From: Selaginella tamariscina | Taxonomy: Eukaryota > Streptophyta > Lycopodiopsida > Selaginellales > Selaginellaceae | Assembly (NCBI GenBank): GCA_003024785.1 | Contig: PUQB01000583.1 | Coordinates: 93,386-157,385, forward strand | Length of the DNA stretch: 64,000 nucleotides | Direction of reading: 5' to 3' | In this document: one piece after another, positions 11,151 to 23,769 of the stretch | How the letters are laid out: the number at the start of each line of letters is the position of its first letter | How positions within the stretch are numbered: position 1 is the first letter of the stretch | Program-made: the position numbers and the translations under genes | The notes under the pieces: model-generated | Seen by the model: only the letters and a program-made list of their open reading frames with translations | What the model was told of the DNA's origin: nothing | Databases searched by the model: none

Positions 11151-11496
11151 TGTGCGCATCTGTTTGTTTTGACACATTTCTTTCAATTGCGCAACTTTTC
11201 AGACACTTGCGTTGATCTCTCCCAGAGATGTTAATCACTCATATAAACATCTTAGCGTAAACACATACAGAGAGCAGCAGCACGTGAGATTGCCATTAAC
11301 ATTTCCAATGCAGTCCAATCACGAACAAACGGTTCACCACCGCGAAAGCGCTCACGTTGGTACCTTCGATGCTGACGTTGTTACAAGATTGAGTTAAGTT
11401 GCTTGAACAATCTATTGAAAGTTGAAACCAACACACTGGTTTATTTATGTTGATGCAGGTTTGGCGTCTTATTCCTGTTGAATCGATCAAGCATCT
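11151..11496. pseudogene. CVNH fragments C: a plus-strand piece fused head-on to a minus-strand piece
   Basis: 11151-11225 on plus matches the end of the intron and the start of exon 2 of copy G (GCGCATCTGTTTGTTTTGACAC..., then GACACTTGCGTTGATCTC). It runs straight into 11230-11496 on minus, which matches the 3' UTR and exon 2 of another copy (DSTGIRRQTCININ, LDCSS-like, NVSIEGTNVSA). Frame shifts and loss of the usual TAA make both parts non-coding. No signal exon is present. The stretch 11500-12540 is AT-rich with no gene. Confidence 0.7.
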
Positions 11497-12559
11497 TGTA
11501 CATAGGGTAGTGTAAGTAAATAAAAGAAAATAAAACGGTCCGTATGTCTATGGGTTATTTGTTGTGTGTCCGTATGTCTATTGTGAACGCCCCCATCAAC
11601 TCTCAACGACCATCCTAAATCACCCATCGCTGACATCATAAATCGCTCATTAATTATTAGTCTGAATCGCCCCGTTAATATCTATTTTAAATTATATTTA
11701 ACGGTTATCATAAATCTTAAACAATTAAAATCTTAAACCTCCATTTTATGATTATTCTAAACTCTTTAAAATTTTTAACATAAAAATAACTTAAAAAAAG
11801 ATAAAGATAGTGAATAAAGAGTTAAGTTATTGCATAATTAATAAGTAATCACAATCAACGTTTCATATAAAAAGAAATTATAATAAAAATTACACTAGAA
11901 TAAATTCGTTAAAGATAAAATAGTTTTATTTTTTTTCACAGCTATAAAATCATACTTCGGGTGTTCATGTTCATGCCGTTCTCACTGTTATTAAAGATAA
12001 TAATTAAGTTAAAAATTTATTAAATAATTAATTAATAAATAGTAAATATATATTACTACATATAGTAAGTTTATTATGTGAGTTTGTTTTCGTGACATTA
12101 TTGACTTAGCAAACATTTTAAATTATATTAAATGATCATTTTAAATCTTAAATTCTAAATTTGAAATTTATGTAACATTATTGTCAACTTCAAAAAAACT
12201 TATTAAGTTAAGGATAATAATTGAGTTAAACAATTTAATTTAAAAATAAATTCATTTAAATTCAAAATAATAATTAACTTAAACTTTATTAATTAATAAA
12301 TTATTATTAAATAATTAAGCCCACCGATAGCGAGCATGTGTACTATTTAAATATAAGTTTATTTAATTCATGAATTCATGTATAATCATCTATGTTGTGA
12401 AAGGTAACAAGGTTAAATCAATATTAAAGAGGCTTTTTACACATGTAACGACTAAAGAGCAAGAAAATCATGTTATGTTCTTGAAGAATCCAAATTGTTT
12501 ACAACTACTTTTGTAAAGTTTTTACTGATTATTATTAGTAATTCAACATATGGAAAGCA

Positions 12560-12960
12560 ACTGGACATTTAATGATTATTATTAATTATAAATTACATAT
12601 ATGCATAGTATCTAAATTGGAAATAGAAGGATGGTGATTTAGAATATGGCAACCAAGGTTATAACAATTATTTAGGAGTGCATAGTGTAGTGTGTCAACA
12701 GAAGCCCCAAGAGTAGTGAATTTGTGCAGCAACAGAACCTCTCTCTCTACACACACACACAGCACATTTATATGAATGATGAAGATATAGATACATGTGG
12801 GCATAAGAAGTACACACATGAATTGAGTATGTGTATCTGATGCCTACAAGTTATACATATAAAGATACGGAAACAACACGAATTCACATAATGAAGATAA
12901 AACGATGTGAAGCCACAATTCTATGCTTATGAGACATTCCAAGTGCAAGGGCCAAAGGCT
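12560..12960. repeat. Cluster-flanking duplicated segment, copy 2
   Basis: ATGCATAGTATCTAAATTG...AGAAGGATGGTGAT...AATTATTTAGGAGTGCATAG occurs here, at 20790-20900 in the same orientation and at 8480-8580 inverted. It lies between CVNH copies C and D. No coding potential. Confidence 0.65.
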
Positions 12961-13337
12961 TTCGGACCTGGATATGCAATTCATGCGCAAGACATTTTAA
13001 TTACACAAGTATTTTAAATTTTGAGAGAAATCAGCAGGTCACGGGTAGTTTATAAAATGCTTATGCAAAGTATTACAAGCATTAAATACAAAGCTAAGAA
13101 TAAGAAGGGTAAGCCATGCCTAAACTGCTTGTTTCTGAAACTATTCAGAACTTGTATATTTAGAAACTATTGAATGCTTAGTTATGCCTATGGATGAGAT
13201 ATGGAAATTTATGGAAAGTAAACTTAACTAAAGAAATGTAAGGCATCTCATTAAAATCAATTAACTTCAACCATTTATTTACTTAAGAGATATTAATTAC
13301 TCATTAACATCTCAATAAACACTTATAGATAACAGCT

Positions 13338-13911
13338 TTAGCAGCAGCGGAGAGTGCCTTCAATGTTTTCAATGCACTCGTCAAGATTACGAACTGAAAC
13401 CACACCACCGCAAGTAGCTCTCACGTTGATACCTTCGAATCTGACGTTGTTACAAGATGCAACAAAGTTGCTTGAACAGTCGAGCTGGCCAGTGGTGCTG
13501 TTGACGCCAACACACTGGTTTACATTGATGGAAGTTGGGAATGTTACTCCTGATGAATTTGCACATCTTGCAGACATGATATTACCACTGAAGGAGATAT
13601 CAGTGCAGGACTGAGAGAAGTTGCAAGCCTACAAATGAAAATAAATGTCATTATTTCTTTCCAAACAAAGTAAAGACCCTGTGTGTGTGTGCCATTAAGT
13701 CGTTTTCTTTGTATATGCTTACATTAAACACTACAACGTATTATAGACTTCATGAAAAGAATGTAAGCTGCAGAGAATACTAGGCCTATATAACCTAGAC
13801 ATATATACTATACTTAATCTGGTTGAAACAACCGTAAACTGTACTTACTTTAGCGTAGCCGATAACAGCTAACAGAACGCTCAAGATCACAAAAGCACGA
13901 ATGGGAGCCAT
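13338..13911 (-). CDS. Secreted CVNH lectin, intact (copy D)
   Basis: Same structure as copy B: exon 1 13911-13849 (MAPIRAFVILSVLLAVIGYA-K), a 220-base intron (GTAAGTAC...TTTGTAG), exon 2 13628-13338, 117 residues. It keeps all ten cysteines and the CVNH motifs NQCVGVNSTTGQLDCSSNF and LDECIENIEGTLRCC. It has fewer N-glycosylation sites than B (NFS, NSS, NST). Substitutions against B are scattered (FPTSINVNQ for FPASIDVNQ, NNVRFEGIN for INISYGGVN), with no indel in the coding parts, which suggests a recent duplicate under constraint. A TATA box (GTATATAAG) lies about 75-80 bases upstream of the ATG near 13987-13993. Confidence 0.9.
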
Positions 13912-14639
13912 TTGTAAAAGCAAGCTTTGCAAATGAGTATAGAAGATATACGATTGAGATGATCATTTGTTTCCCCACCATCTTCTTATATACTCCCCAT
14001 TTTGTGTCATCTTATTAGGTTGCGTGTTGCAATCCAACAGGTGTGCACTGGCAAGGTTACCGTATACGTTATAATTTGCTATTCTTCTATATACGTGTAT
14101 GGATATGGAATGGGCCCTGTTCACTGCTATTTGATTGCGTTGTGTCTGGACTCTTGTGGCATACCCGTATAAGCTCTTCTAACAACAAGATATTAAATTA
14201 TTATCAAAAAAATTGAGTTTTTAAATGTTCTGTGTTACAGTAAAATCTGTTTAATTTAACAGCTTAATAATCTAATATTATTTATCCATATTAATAAATT
14301 CATATAATTCAATAACTTTTATAATTTAATACTTGAAGTCTAGTCGTTCCATTGATATTAAATTATATCTCTAGAGATAATAATGTCTAATGGTTGATAT
14401 CCAAATATATCCAGTGATCGACTCAAAGCATATGTATACAACTCTTTAAAGTCAATATTGATCAATTATTAATTATTTCATGCCAGTTGATCAAGAGCCA
14501 ATACTAATTAATATACAATATATAATTAAAATTTATCATATCAACATAAATGTTGAAAATAACAAAAGCTCCTCATGAAATTAAAAAAAAAAAAAACAAC
14601 CACTTTTTATCAAGAAAAATAACATCACCTGTCCAAGGA

Positions 14640-15760
14640 AACAGATTATTTTCAGATTCATTAACTTAAGTTAATTTCATATATATTTATTACGAATCAG
14701 AATAAATCAGTGAATGCAGTCTTTGTCTTAATTAATCAGCATACCATGCACTAATGATAGTGTTTAAGTTTGATGTACGTTGTTTTAAATTCACTTGCAC
14801 CAGATACAAATATTGATACATATCAGGTTTGGAATTGCATACTTATCATGCACATTTTACATTTGCCAGGTTGTTGAGTACATAGATATTGACTTTGAAG
14901 AGTACATAGATTTTGAGTGCGAGATTATTACTTACTGACCCTACAATACCAAATAATGGCCCTACATTGCCAATTGTCTATTCTGATTTCAAGACTTTTT
15001 TAATCAAGCTCGTTATTCTTTCAATTTGAATTCAATCGTGATATTTGATTAGTGAACATTGATTTCTGTGTAGTGTTAATCATATTTATAAGGATGTGTC
15101 ATTGAAATTTTTAACTCTCAAAAATATAAATAACCCTAAACCAGTCATTTTCTTAAACCATTTATTTCATATAATCTTTACTATTCTCATTTGGCAACTA
15201 ATTCCCACTTAGAATGAACCTTCAATTGCAGCTTGAGCTCTAAATGACTTAGTAACCCCTGAAAGGGGACTAGGTCAGCACCATTACTCATACTTCGTTT
15301 GGTGTTGAATTCAATTTAAAAGACTAGTGAGCTTAAGCAAAATAAAGTCCTGAATCAGAATAAGCAAGAGAAGACACAACATAAATTTAATTTGGCATTG
15401 TAAATTTTTAGGGCCTGTAAGTAACGATCTCACACTCAATATGTACACAACAACATAGCAAATGTAATATGTGCCTTCAATTCCCAAAGAATAATATATA
15501 AATAAGCTAATTGAAAACTGCACATTTACACGAGGCTGATCATCTAACACATTTCACCTATAATATTAAGTTGTGATAACTTAATTGATATTCAATACTT
15601 GTATCTAGTGTAAGTAAATTTAAAACAGCGTTACATACATGTGTATACATACGTGTCATATATACAGCTTAAACACTATTCATTAGTGCATGATTTACTG
15701 ATTAATTAAGACAAAGACTGCCTTTCACTTGATTCATTCTGATACGTAACAGTAAGTCAT
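14640..15760. repeat. Inverted duplication between CVNH copies D and E
   Basis: The block at about 14695-14790 (GCAGTCTTTGTCTTAATTAATCAG-like) recurs reversed at about 15660-15745 (CTGATTAATTAAGACAAAGACTGC-like). Beyond each arm lie the divergent promoters of D (minus) and E (plus). The two halves form a large interrupted palindrome centred near 15.2 kb. The centre, 14850-15560, has no gene I recognise. Confidence 0.65.
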
Positions 15761-15859
15761 ATATATTAAAGTTGAGTGTATTATATTGACTCTTCAATTA
15801 AGGCCTCCAATCCGAAAGGAGGAGTAATCGTTTATCTTGTGATTAGAAGATCTTACAGG

Positions 15860-16144
15860 GGTATGTCACAATAGTCCAGGCCCAACGCAATCAGATAGCA
15901 GTGAACGTGGCCCATTTCATTAAATACAGTCATCCATACACGTGTATAGAAGAAGAATAGCAAATTATAACGTGTACAGTTAATCTTGCAAAGATTTTCC
16001 AGGGTGCACACCAAGGTAGAACTGTTGGATTGCAACACGCAACTCGATAAGATAACACAAAATGGGGACTATATAAACAAGATGGCTGGGAAACAAATGG
16101 TCATCTCAATCATCAAAGCTCTTTTAGAAATGGCTCCTATTCAT
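15860..16144 (+). pseudogene. Orphan CVNH promoter with first five codons (copy E)
   Basis: The promoter block of B/D is present in plus orientation (CACGTGTATAGAAG, GTGCACACCAAGGTAGAAC, GATTGCAACACGCAACTC), with TATATAAA at 16070-16077 and an ATG at 16130 reading MAPIH. Homology stops there: the next bases belong to AT-rich repeat DNA. The rest of the signal exon and all of exon 2 are absent. The break coincides with the end of the inverted duplication. Confidence 0.7.
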
Positions 16145-16713
16145 GGAAATAATCATTAAATTTCCAATATGTATGAATATATATGTAATTAATAATAGTA
16201 ATATTAATAAAAAAATCATCTTTTATGTTTTACGAAAACGTAGTTCTGGGTTCTTCAAGATTTGACATAAGATTTTGTCACTGTCTTAGCAGATTTTAAG
16301 ACTTACACGCTTAATCAAGAAGCGATTGTAAAAATTAAACATATCTATATTAAACTATTAAATGTCTTAATTACATAAATATGAGGACCCAACGTAACTT
16401 TGTTCAAGTGTAAAAATTCTCTTTGATATTAACCTTGTTAGCTTTTACAGCATGGATAGTTCATCGCTATTCATCAGAATGCATGAATTAAACGAACTTA
16501 TATTTGAAGAGTTCCTAAATAAACACATGAAGAGTGTGCTTGTCTACACTTCCTAGCAGTGGAGCTCTTTAAGAAGTTGAACAAACATAAAGAGCATTAG
16601 TGATTGGAGTGATGGCTATTACATGCTTTGTATTTACAAAGTCATGACTTAAGATAAAAAAAAATGTTAATCATTCGTAAGCATCTCAACATAAACACAT
16701 ACAGATAGCAACT

Positions 16714-17320
16714 TTAGCAACACGTGAGATTGCCATTAACATTTCCAATGCATTTGTTAAGATCACGAACCAATTCCGTACCACTGCAGATAGCTTTCAC
16801 GTTGGTACCTCCGTCGATGCGGACACTGCTACAAGATTGAGTTACGTTGCTTGTACAGTCAAGCTGGCGAGTGGTGCTATTGAATCCAACACACCGGTTT
16901 ATGTCGATGCAGGTTGGGAGTCTTATTCTGTTGAATTATCGATCAAACATCTTGCACATAGGGTAGTACCGTTGGAAGGAGATCAACGCAAGTCAGTGAA
17001 AAGTCGCAAGGAACCTGCAAATTCAAAGAAATGTGTCATTATTCTTTGCAACAGTGAAGCCCCACGTGTGTGTGTTACATTCTCTCGTGTCCTTGACATG
17101 TTTTATGGATAAGGATTTACACTAAACATTACAACTTATATAACAACCACTAAGGAAAAAACTGCTGAAATTACTAGAGTCTTAAAACTAAGACAGCTTC
17201 ATCTGAAAATTACATAATGAAACAACCATATAAAGAATCTAATCTGTGTATACGTACTTGAGCATGGCTGACACCAGCTAAGAGCATGCTCAAGATCACG
17301 AAAGCACGAATGTAGGCCAT
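16714..17320 (-). pseudogene. CVNH copy F, two frameshifts in exon 2
   Basis: Exon 1 (17320-17258) is intact: MAYIRAFVILSMLLAGVSHA-Q, GTACGT donor. Exon 2 (17014-16714) has a good TTTGCAG acceptor and starts VPCDFSLTCVDL, but frame is lost near the CTTCCAACGG stretch and again at ACAGAATAAG, where paralogs read ACAGGAATAAG. Later parts are recognisable (NRCVGFNSTTRQLDC, then NKCIGNVNGNLTCC). Exon length 301 is not a multiple of three. Either a recent pseudogene or assembly errors. Confidence 0.75.
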
Positions 17321-17329
17321 TTAATTTGT

Positions 17330-19445
17330 GAATGCAAACTTCCCAAATTTGTAAAGAAGGTATATGAACGGATGTGAGCTTTGTTGCTCAAGGTTCTCCT
17401 TATATAGTCCCCCTTTGTGTTAGTGCGTGATTGCACTCTTGAAAGTCTTGGCAACCATATCACTAGATGTTTACTCTTTGCTGTACGTGTATGCATGCGT
17501 GAACATTTGTAATGAAATGGGCCATACATATTGCCCGTATGGGCCATGTTCACTGCTATATGGATGCAGAAACATTTCTAATATAGCTTGCCCTGGGTTT
17601 AGACCCTACCAAGACGCGTACGTACGTCGACAGCAGCAAACATGTCAAGCTTGAAGGAACCCTAATCTGTTCTGATTTCTATTGACAAAGTATTATACCA
17701 TGTCTTTATCACTGTCCTGTTCCAGGAAGGCCACGAAGTTGCATCGTGTCTTTGGTCACCTCTCTCTTTCTTTGGCCAGGCCTACTACGATTTCTACATC
17801 AAATACTTCAAGACATATATTAGTGTAGCATTGTAACCAAATAGATTTTTTTATTAAAGTATATATTTAAACCAGATGTTCTAAATAGGGCTGATAAGAT
17901 AATGATACTTGTTTTTCAATTTTTCTGTAATTTTTTAAAGTTGATATAACATTAATATTAATCCCTCCTTCCTAGTTTAGCTACATGGAACTCACTGAGG
18001 AAATCTATGGTGTATGAAATATGAACATTACTAATCATGCATAAATATTATATGTTTCTATATTGGTTAACAGCCTGGTGATTTTGATTTACATTATCTC
18101 TTTGAACCCATTCCTTGAGCACTAGGTAATATGAGACAGATTCTTGTTAAGTAGTTTACTCTCCCCTCCATATACATGTTTTCTTTATTCTCATTATAAG
18201 GTATATCTCCTTAGTTATAGTGAAAGACACACTGAGGAATATAAATAGAAATGGATTGAAGTAGCTGAAAGAGGACTTGGCTAGCATATTTTTCTACAAA
18301 ATTTACATTCTTAGAATATTCTACAGTAAAAAAAATCTGTTTTACAACACTAGTTGAAAACTTCAAATACAAAGACACAAACTTTACGTAAACAAAATAT
18401 ATTTATAAATTAAATTGTTTTTTTCAATTACAATATTCAAGTGTTTATGAAGAGAGTGAGTTAGCAAATCAAAAATCAAAAATACACTTTACATCAGTTA
18501 TTTACGACAACCCTAATTAAATTGCAATTACTTAATTAAATTTAATTTTAATTATATTTATTTTATATTCAATTTTATATTATTAAAAATTTGTTCACAC
18601 CAAGTTAATTACAAATGTCCTAGTATGCAAGTAAGGAAGGACTAAATTAATTTCACTTTGATTAATACTCACAGGAAGAGCCATCAACAACCTCCTCATG
18701 AAGGAGTAAAAAAGGATGAATTCGAAAAACCTCTTCTCAGTAACTTAAAATCTCACGCATTTTATTAATTAATTAATATAGAAACATATAATGATTATTG
18801 AAAGCATATCTGAATATACATTTAGCTTTTACACCTAGCCAGTTCCGTGTAACTAAATTGATATTATTAATAATGTATATCAACTTTTAAGAGAATTAAT
18901 GAGAAATTAAAAAAAAAATTAAAAATAATAAATTATCACCCCTATTTAAGATTTATACTTTTATTTTAATTAAATCAACGATTGATCATTAATATAGGTT
19001 TGTAAAAGAGAGTGTTCACATATCCCAAAGACACATGCAACGTTACCAGCAGCGAGGCCTTCCTCAGGATGGTAATTTAAGATGACGGTAGAAATGGTAT
19101 GCAGCATTACAAGTCCCAAGCGAAGCTCTTAGAATCTTAATACTTTGTCAATAGAAGGCCAACCAGTCAAAGCAGGTTAGGACTCCTTTAATTTTAATAG
19201 CTTGCTGTGTCATCGTAGGGTCCAAACTGGGCAACCTAAGAAGAACGTAGCATTGAACATGGCCCATCCCATTAGAAATCCATATAGCAGTGAACGTGGC
19301 CCATGCACCCATGGCCCATTAGAAAACCTCATGCATGCGTAAACATCCCGGATAAGGTTGGCAAGACTTTCAAGAGTGCAATCCAAGGTAGAACTTCATT
19401 GGTGAAGTACAACACGCAACTCTATACAATAACAAAAGTGGGGAC
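17330..19445. other. Intergenic region between divergent CVNH copies F and G
   Basis: Both ends carry mirrored CVNH promoter sequence (GGGCCATGTTCACTGCTATATGG at 17539 and its reverse complement near 19280). In between is AT-rich DNA with no gene seen. The mirror arrangement implies an inverted duplication. Confidence 0.5.
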
Positions 19446-19520
19446 TATATAAGGAGACCTTGAACAACAAAGTTCACATATCTTCTTTACAAATTTGGGA
19501 AGTTTCCATTCACAAATTAA

Positions 19521-20096
19521 ATGGCCTCCATTGGTGCTTTCGTGATCTTGAGCATGCTCTTAACTGTTGGCAGCTATGCTCAAGTACGTATACACAGATT
19601 AGATTCTTCATATGGTTGTTTCCAGATTTAAGTGTATTATAAATGTCTTATATGTATTGTAAAGTAATTTCAGCAGTTCCCTTTCTTTAGTGGTTGTTCA
19701 TGAGATCTCTATATAAGTTGTAGTGTTTAGTGTAGAGTCCTTATCCATAAAACACGTGCGCATCTATTTGTTTTGACACATTTCTTTCAATTTGCAGGTT
19801 CCTTGCAACTTCTCACAGACTTGCGTTAATCTCACCTCCAGTGGTACTATTCTACGTGCAGACTGTTTCGTCGTCGATTCAACAGGACAAGACTCACAAG
19901 CTCCATCAACATAAACGATTGTGTTGGGCTCGATCGCACTGCTGGCCAGCTTGACTGTTCAAGCAACGTAATTGGATCTTGTAGCAGTGTCCGCATCGAA
20001 GGTACCAACGTGAAAGCTATCTGCAGTGGTGCGGAATTGGTTCGTGATCTTAACTTATGCATTGGAAATGTTAATGGCAAGCTCACGTGCTGCTAA
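19521..20096 (+). pseudogene. CVNH copy G, one frameshift in exon 2
   Basis: Exon 1 19521-19583 encodes MASIGAFVILSMLLTVGSYA-Q with a GTACGT donor; intron 19584-19797 ends TTTGCAG; exon 2 19798-20096 begins VPCNFSQTCVNLTSSG. The frame breaks at ACAGGACAAG (paralog ACAGGAATAAG, one base fewer), after which the right residues continue in a shifted frame (INDCVGLDRTAGQLDC ... LNLCIGNVNGKLTCC). It is head-to-head with copy F, the two promoters facing each other across about 2 kb. TATATAA at 19446-19452. Confidence 0.75.
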
Positions 20097-20789
20097 AGTT
20101 GCTATCTGTATGTGTTTATGCTGAGATGTTAAGAGTGATTAACATCTCTTAAGTAAATAAAAGAAAATAAAACGGTCTGTTGTATTTTATTTTCTAGTTT
20201 TTGTTACTACTTTATAAATGCAAAGCGTGTAACAGCCATCTCCCAGTACACGTTGCAATCACTGTATTGCTCCGTATGGTTTGATCAGCTTCTTAAAGAG
20301 CTCAGCTGCTAACAAGTGTAGACAATCTCTTTCCTCTGTGTGTTTAAGGACACATCAAATATAAGTCCATTTAATTGATGCATTCGTGTATAATCATCCA
20401 TGCTGTAAAAGTTAACAAGGTTAAAACAATATTAAAGAGGCTTTTTACACATGTAAAAATAAAATTCAAGATATGTCTGCTTTTTAATACAGCGACAAAG
20501 GCCCCTTTTCTTAATTACAGTTAATTAAATTAATGATTTTAATGATTTTATATGGATTTAAAAGATATAAATTAAAAAGATCTTCACGGTTAATGCATTT
20601 GATCTATCAACATATAAATTTTCCTTAAATACACTTTATATCAAATCTTGAAGAATTCAAATTGTCTAAAACTACGTTTTAATAAGACAAAAGAGTATTT
20701 TTTAATGATTATTATTATTATTAATTACATATAAATCGTACGTATAGAAAGCAATTAGAAATTTAATGATTATTTTTATTATTAAACAT

Positions 20790-20960
20790 ATATGCATAGT
20801 ATCTAAATTGAAAATAGAAGGATGGTGATGTAGATATGACAACCAAGGTTATAACAATTATTTAGGAGTGCATAGTGTGTCAACAGAAGCCCAGAGAATA
20901 GTGAATTTTGCAGAAGTAACAGAACAGCTCTCTTTCTCTCTACACACTTGGTTTCGAATT
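20790..20960. repeat. Cluster-flanking duplicated segment, copy 3
   Basis: ATGCATAGTATCTAAATTG...AATTATTTAGGAGTGCATAG, direct copy of 12600-12700, right of CVNH copy G. The run of 3'-flank homology with 12.36-12.48 kb starts earlier, at about 20390. 21000-22280 is AT-rich without a recognised gene. Confidence 0.65.
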
Positions 20961-22278
20961 ACAAAAGAATGTTTATACATCTATATATACACGAATTTAT
21001 TATGTATGCATCCACACACATCTGTATGAATATGACTAATGATTGAGTATGTGTAGCTTTATACGAGTAAAATCATTAATATGATTTAATATTTAGATTA
21101 TTATTGAGTATATATAGAGATGGTCTTTTTATCTTAATATTGCGTCATATAATATTTAGTCTGATCTAGATATTTATTTATAATAAGCAATAAATTTATT
21201 ATTAATATTATTTTTATAAAGATACAGAAACATAATATCGAGTTCAAGGGCCAGTTGATATTATTAAGATTTTGAGTTCCTAACCACATTGGATATTTTA
21301 TCTTATGTATTATTAAATTTAAGTAATTTATTGTTGATTTTTCAGACGGATCGTTTCAGAAAAGTGTACGCTGGATCTCCAATGTGTGAAGAATTTTATC
21401 TGAAAAGTGCATGCTCGCTCTCCAATGTGTGAAGGATTCTATTGTCTGTTGAGAGATAGTTGAATCGTAGAAGAAAACAGAAATTATAAGATGTTGAATC
21501 TTCAATAAAATCCATAGATAGAGCGATAATGGACTAACATCTTGTGATTTCATCTGGGAATGGATACAAATAAATGTTAAAATGGGAATATACATAATAA
21601 TAATTATAATTTTAATTATTTAATTAGCATTTATTAATAGAATAATTAATATTTATTATATTAACCTTTTCAAATTTATTTGATTTTGATTGATCATGTT
21701 TAACTAATAATTAATAAATTATGAGTTATTCAGGCCATTACTTCAGATTGATTTGTTAAAATTAGACCTCTTAAATTTTGTTTATCTACGGAAGAGTGTG
21801 CCAAGCAAGATATAATATTCAATATGAAGTAGCCTGCATTCAATGAGGATTTTAGCAGGTGGCGTGTTGTTGCTGGTGTGAGGAGTTGATTAGGCTTGTA
21901 ATAAAGACAAACAAGATCTGATAGTGTTCCAGAGGATGTGAAAGTCTTAGTGAGGGAGATCATATGGCACACATCCTCTCTCTCTCTCCACACAAACGCA
22001 CATGTACAGTGTGTGTGTTTCTATGTACGTGTGTTGTCATGCATATAGTCTAGCTGAGATTTGTTTTTTATGTTTAATCTTGCAGAATACATTTATACTC
22101 CACGATTTCTCACATACTACTTTACTTAACCAAGTTTTATAAAATTTCATGTCTTGCATGAATGCAAATTTTTTTATTACATTCTTGATTGTACTATTAA
22201 TATACTAGAGATTTAACAAGATCATGCAAGATGTTCTTGCATGCAAATTTTCGTGCAAGATCTTATACATGCACTCTT

Positions 22279-22279
<1 letters not shown>

Positions 22280-22327
<48 letters not shown>
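22280..22327. repeat. (TA)n microsatellite
   Basis: Uninterrupted TA dinucleotides. Nothing else is evident between 22000 and 22370. Confidence 0.9.
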
Positions 22328-22328
<1 letters not shown>

Positions 22329-22592
22329 GCAAGATTGCTTATCATGTTTCATCAAATGTTGTTAAAGAAATCATGAACTTGCAAGATTTTATGAAATCTA
22401 CATTTTGCAGATTGAAATGTATGAGCTCTTTATTCAACAATGTTTGCGTAGTTGAAGCTTTTTTTTTTTGTTCTCAAGTGCTGTTGTATATATCTGTTCA
22501 AAGGGATATGTTCAAGCAAACTTTCAATAAATTGAGACTTCACATCCATGAAAAGCAATGTGTTTGTAACTGCACATTGTCTGCTCTAGGGA

Positions 22593-22895
22593 ATGAGTTC
22601 TGCTGCACACATTGAAGCTGTTAGTGGCTTTTGCACAAGTTACTATGTGATCCCACTGCTACTGGTTTGCATAAACGGCAATTCATTCCTGGGACATAAT
22701 ATGGAGATTGTAGTGAAGAATATTGAGCTTTGTGAACGTGAGAGAGAAGATGCTGAACGTAGGATGAAATTTGAAAACTTCATATATGGAAGGACATATA
22801 TTGAGAAACTTGAAGCTGTGGAGACACAAGTGTTAACTGCAAAATTAGTATCCATACAATGTCGAGATTGTTTACAAGAATACGTAATACAATAA
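22593..22895 (+). CDS. Small open frame of unknown function
   Basis: A 100-residue frame with an acidic, coiled-coil-like middle (CEREREDAERRMKFENFIY, then YIEKLEAVETQVLTAKLV). I do not recognise a family. It stands alone in AT-rich DNA with no visible promoter and may be a leftover exon of a lost gene. Confidence 0.2.
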   Translation: MSSAAHIEAVSGFCTSYYVIPLLLVCINGNSFLGHNMEIVVKNIELCEREREDAERRMKFENFIYGRTYIEKLEAVETQVLTAKLVSIQCRDCLQEYVIQ

Positions 22896-23079
22896 TCACG
22901 TCCATGGTGAATCCGACGGTTATCAATTTTACAAATAATCAACGGTTGTGATAGAGGCAATAGGAAGCGCGTGAGATTCACATAAATAGGGGACGCGATC
23001 CTCAAGCCGGCAAGGAGCTTCAGTCTCACAAACCTCATAGCAGAATTCGTTCATGGCAATTACACGGCTGACAGGAAGC

Positions 23080-23150
23080 AGGATAAGAGCTACCAGCCAG
23101 AAGAAATGGTGCTCTAGGAGAGAGCTACTAGTCAGAAGAAATGGTGCTCT
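23080..23150. repeat. Two tandem copies of a 34-bp unit
   Basis: AGAGCTACCAGCCAGAAGAA-ATGGTGCTCT is followed by AGAGCTACTAGTCAGAAGAA-ATGGTGCTCT. It lies just after a GC-richer block (22900-23040) with no recognised gene. Confidence 0.7.
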
Positions 23151-23769
23151 ACCAGGAATCTCCAGCTACAGGTAGAGTTCTTTACTCCACTATCAAAGGA
23201 CAATCCTTGTGTTCCATTCAAGTTTAGCATTCCGGTTTCACTCCCTTTGGTTTGCAGCCTCTAATCAATATATTAAAATGTTTGTCACAGGGATAAAACA
23301 TTCCCATTTAATACAAGTTGTGGATTATTTTCACATTTAACTAGTTATTTTTATTATTTTTTTAATTCATAAATAAGATTTAATATTTTAATTTATATTC
23401 TATTCTTCGATCCCACCTTGACAATTTCAATTACAATCCTTCAAAATCAAAATCAAGTTCTTGTGTGCTACACAAGGGCAAAGGCAATGGCTATGGTAAC
23501 TCAACATGACTATAATTATATGGTTTTTCAAATTAGTTTACACATTAGGTTTATGAGTTTGAAGCAAGAGAACAATGATTGGTGGGGAAAAAATGAAAGA
23601 TTAGTGAAGAACTCACCAACATTAAAGAGTAATAGGATAAAGAATATCAAAAGTTATAATGAATAAATGATATATCACAAGTATGACAATTACAATGTAA
23701 GCCCTTAAGCTTAAGTATTGCAAAAGGTACTTGTAAATCCAAGATTAATTTATTAAATAAGTTCAAACA

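Noticed and set aside
16837-17112. Plus-strand frame of 91 residues through CVNH copy F
   Set aside because: It is the antisense shadow of the CVNH exon and its intron; no plant family matches and the minus strand explains the sequence.
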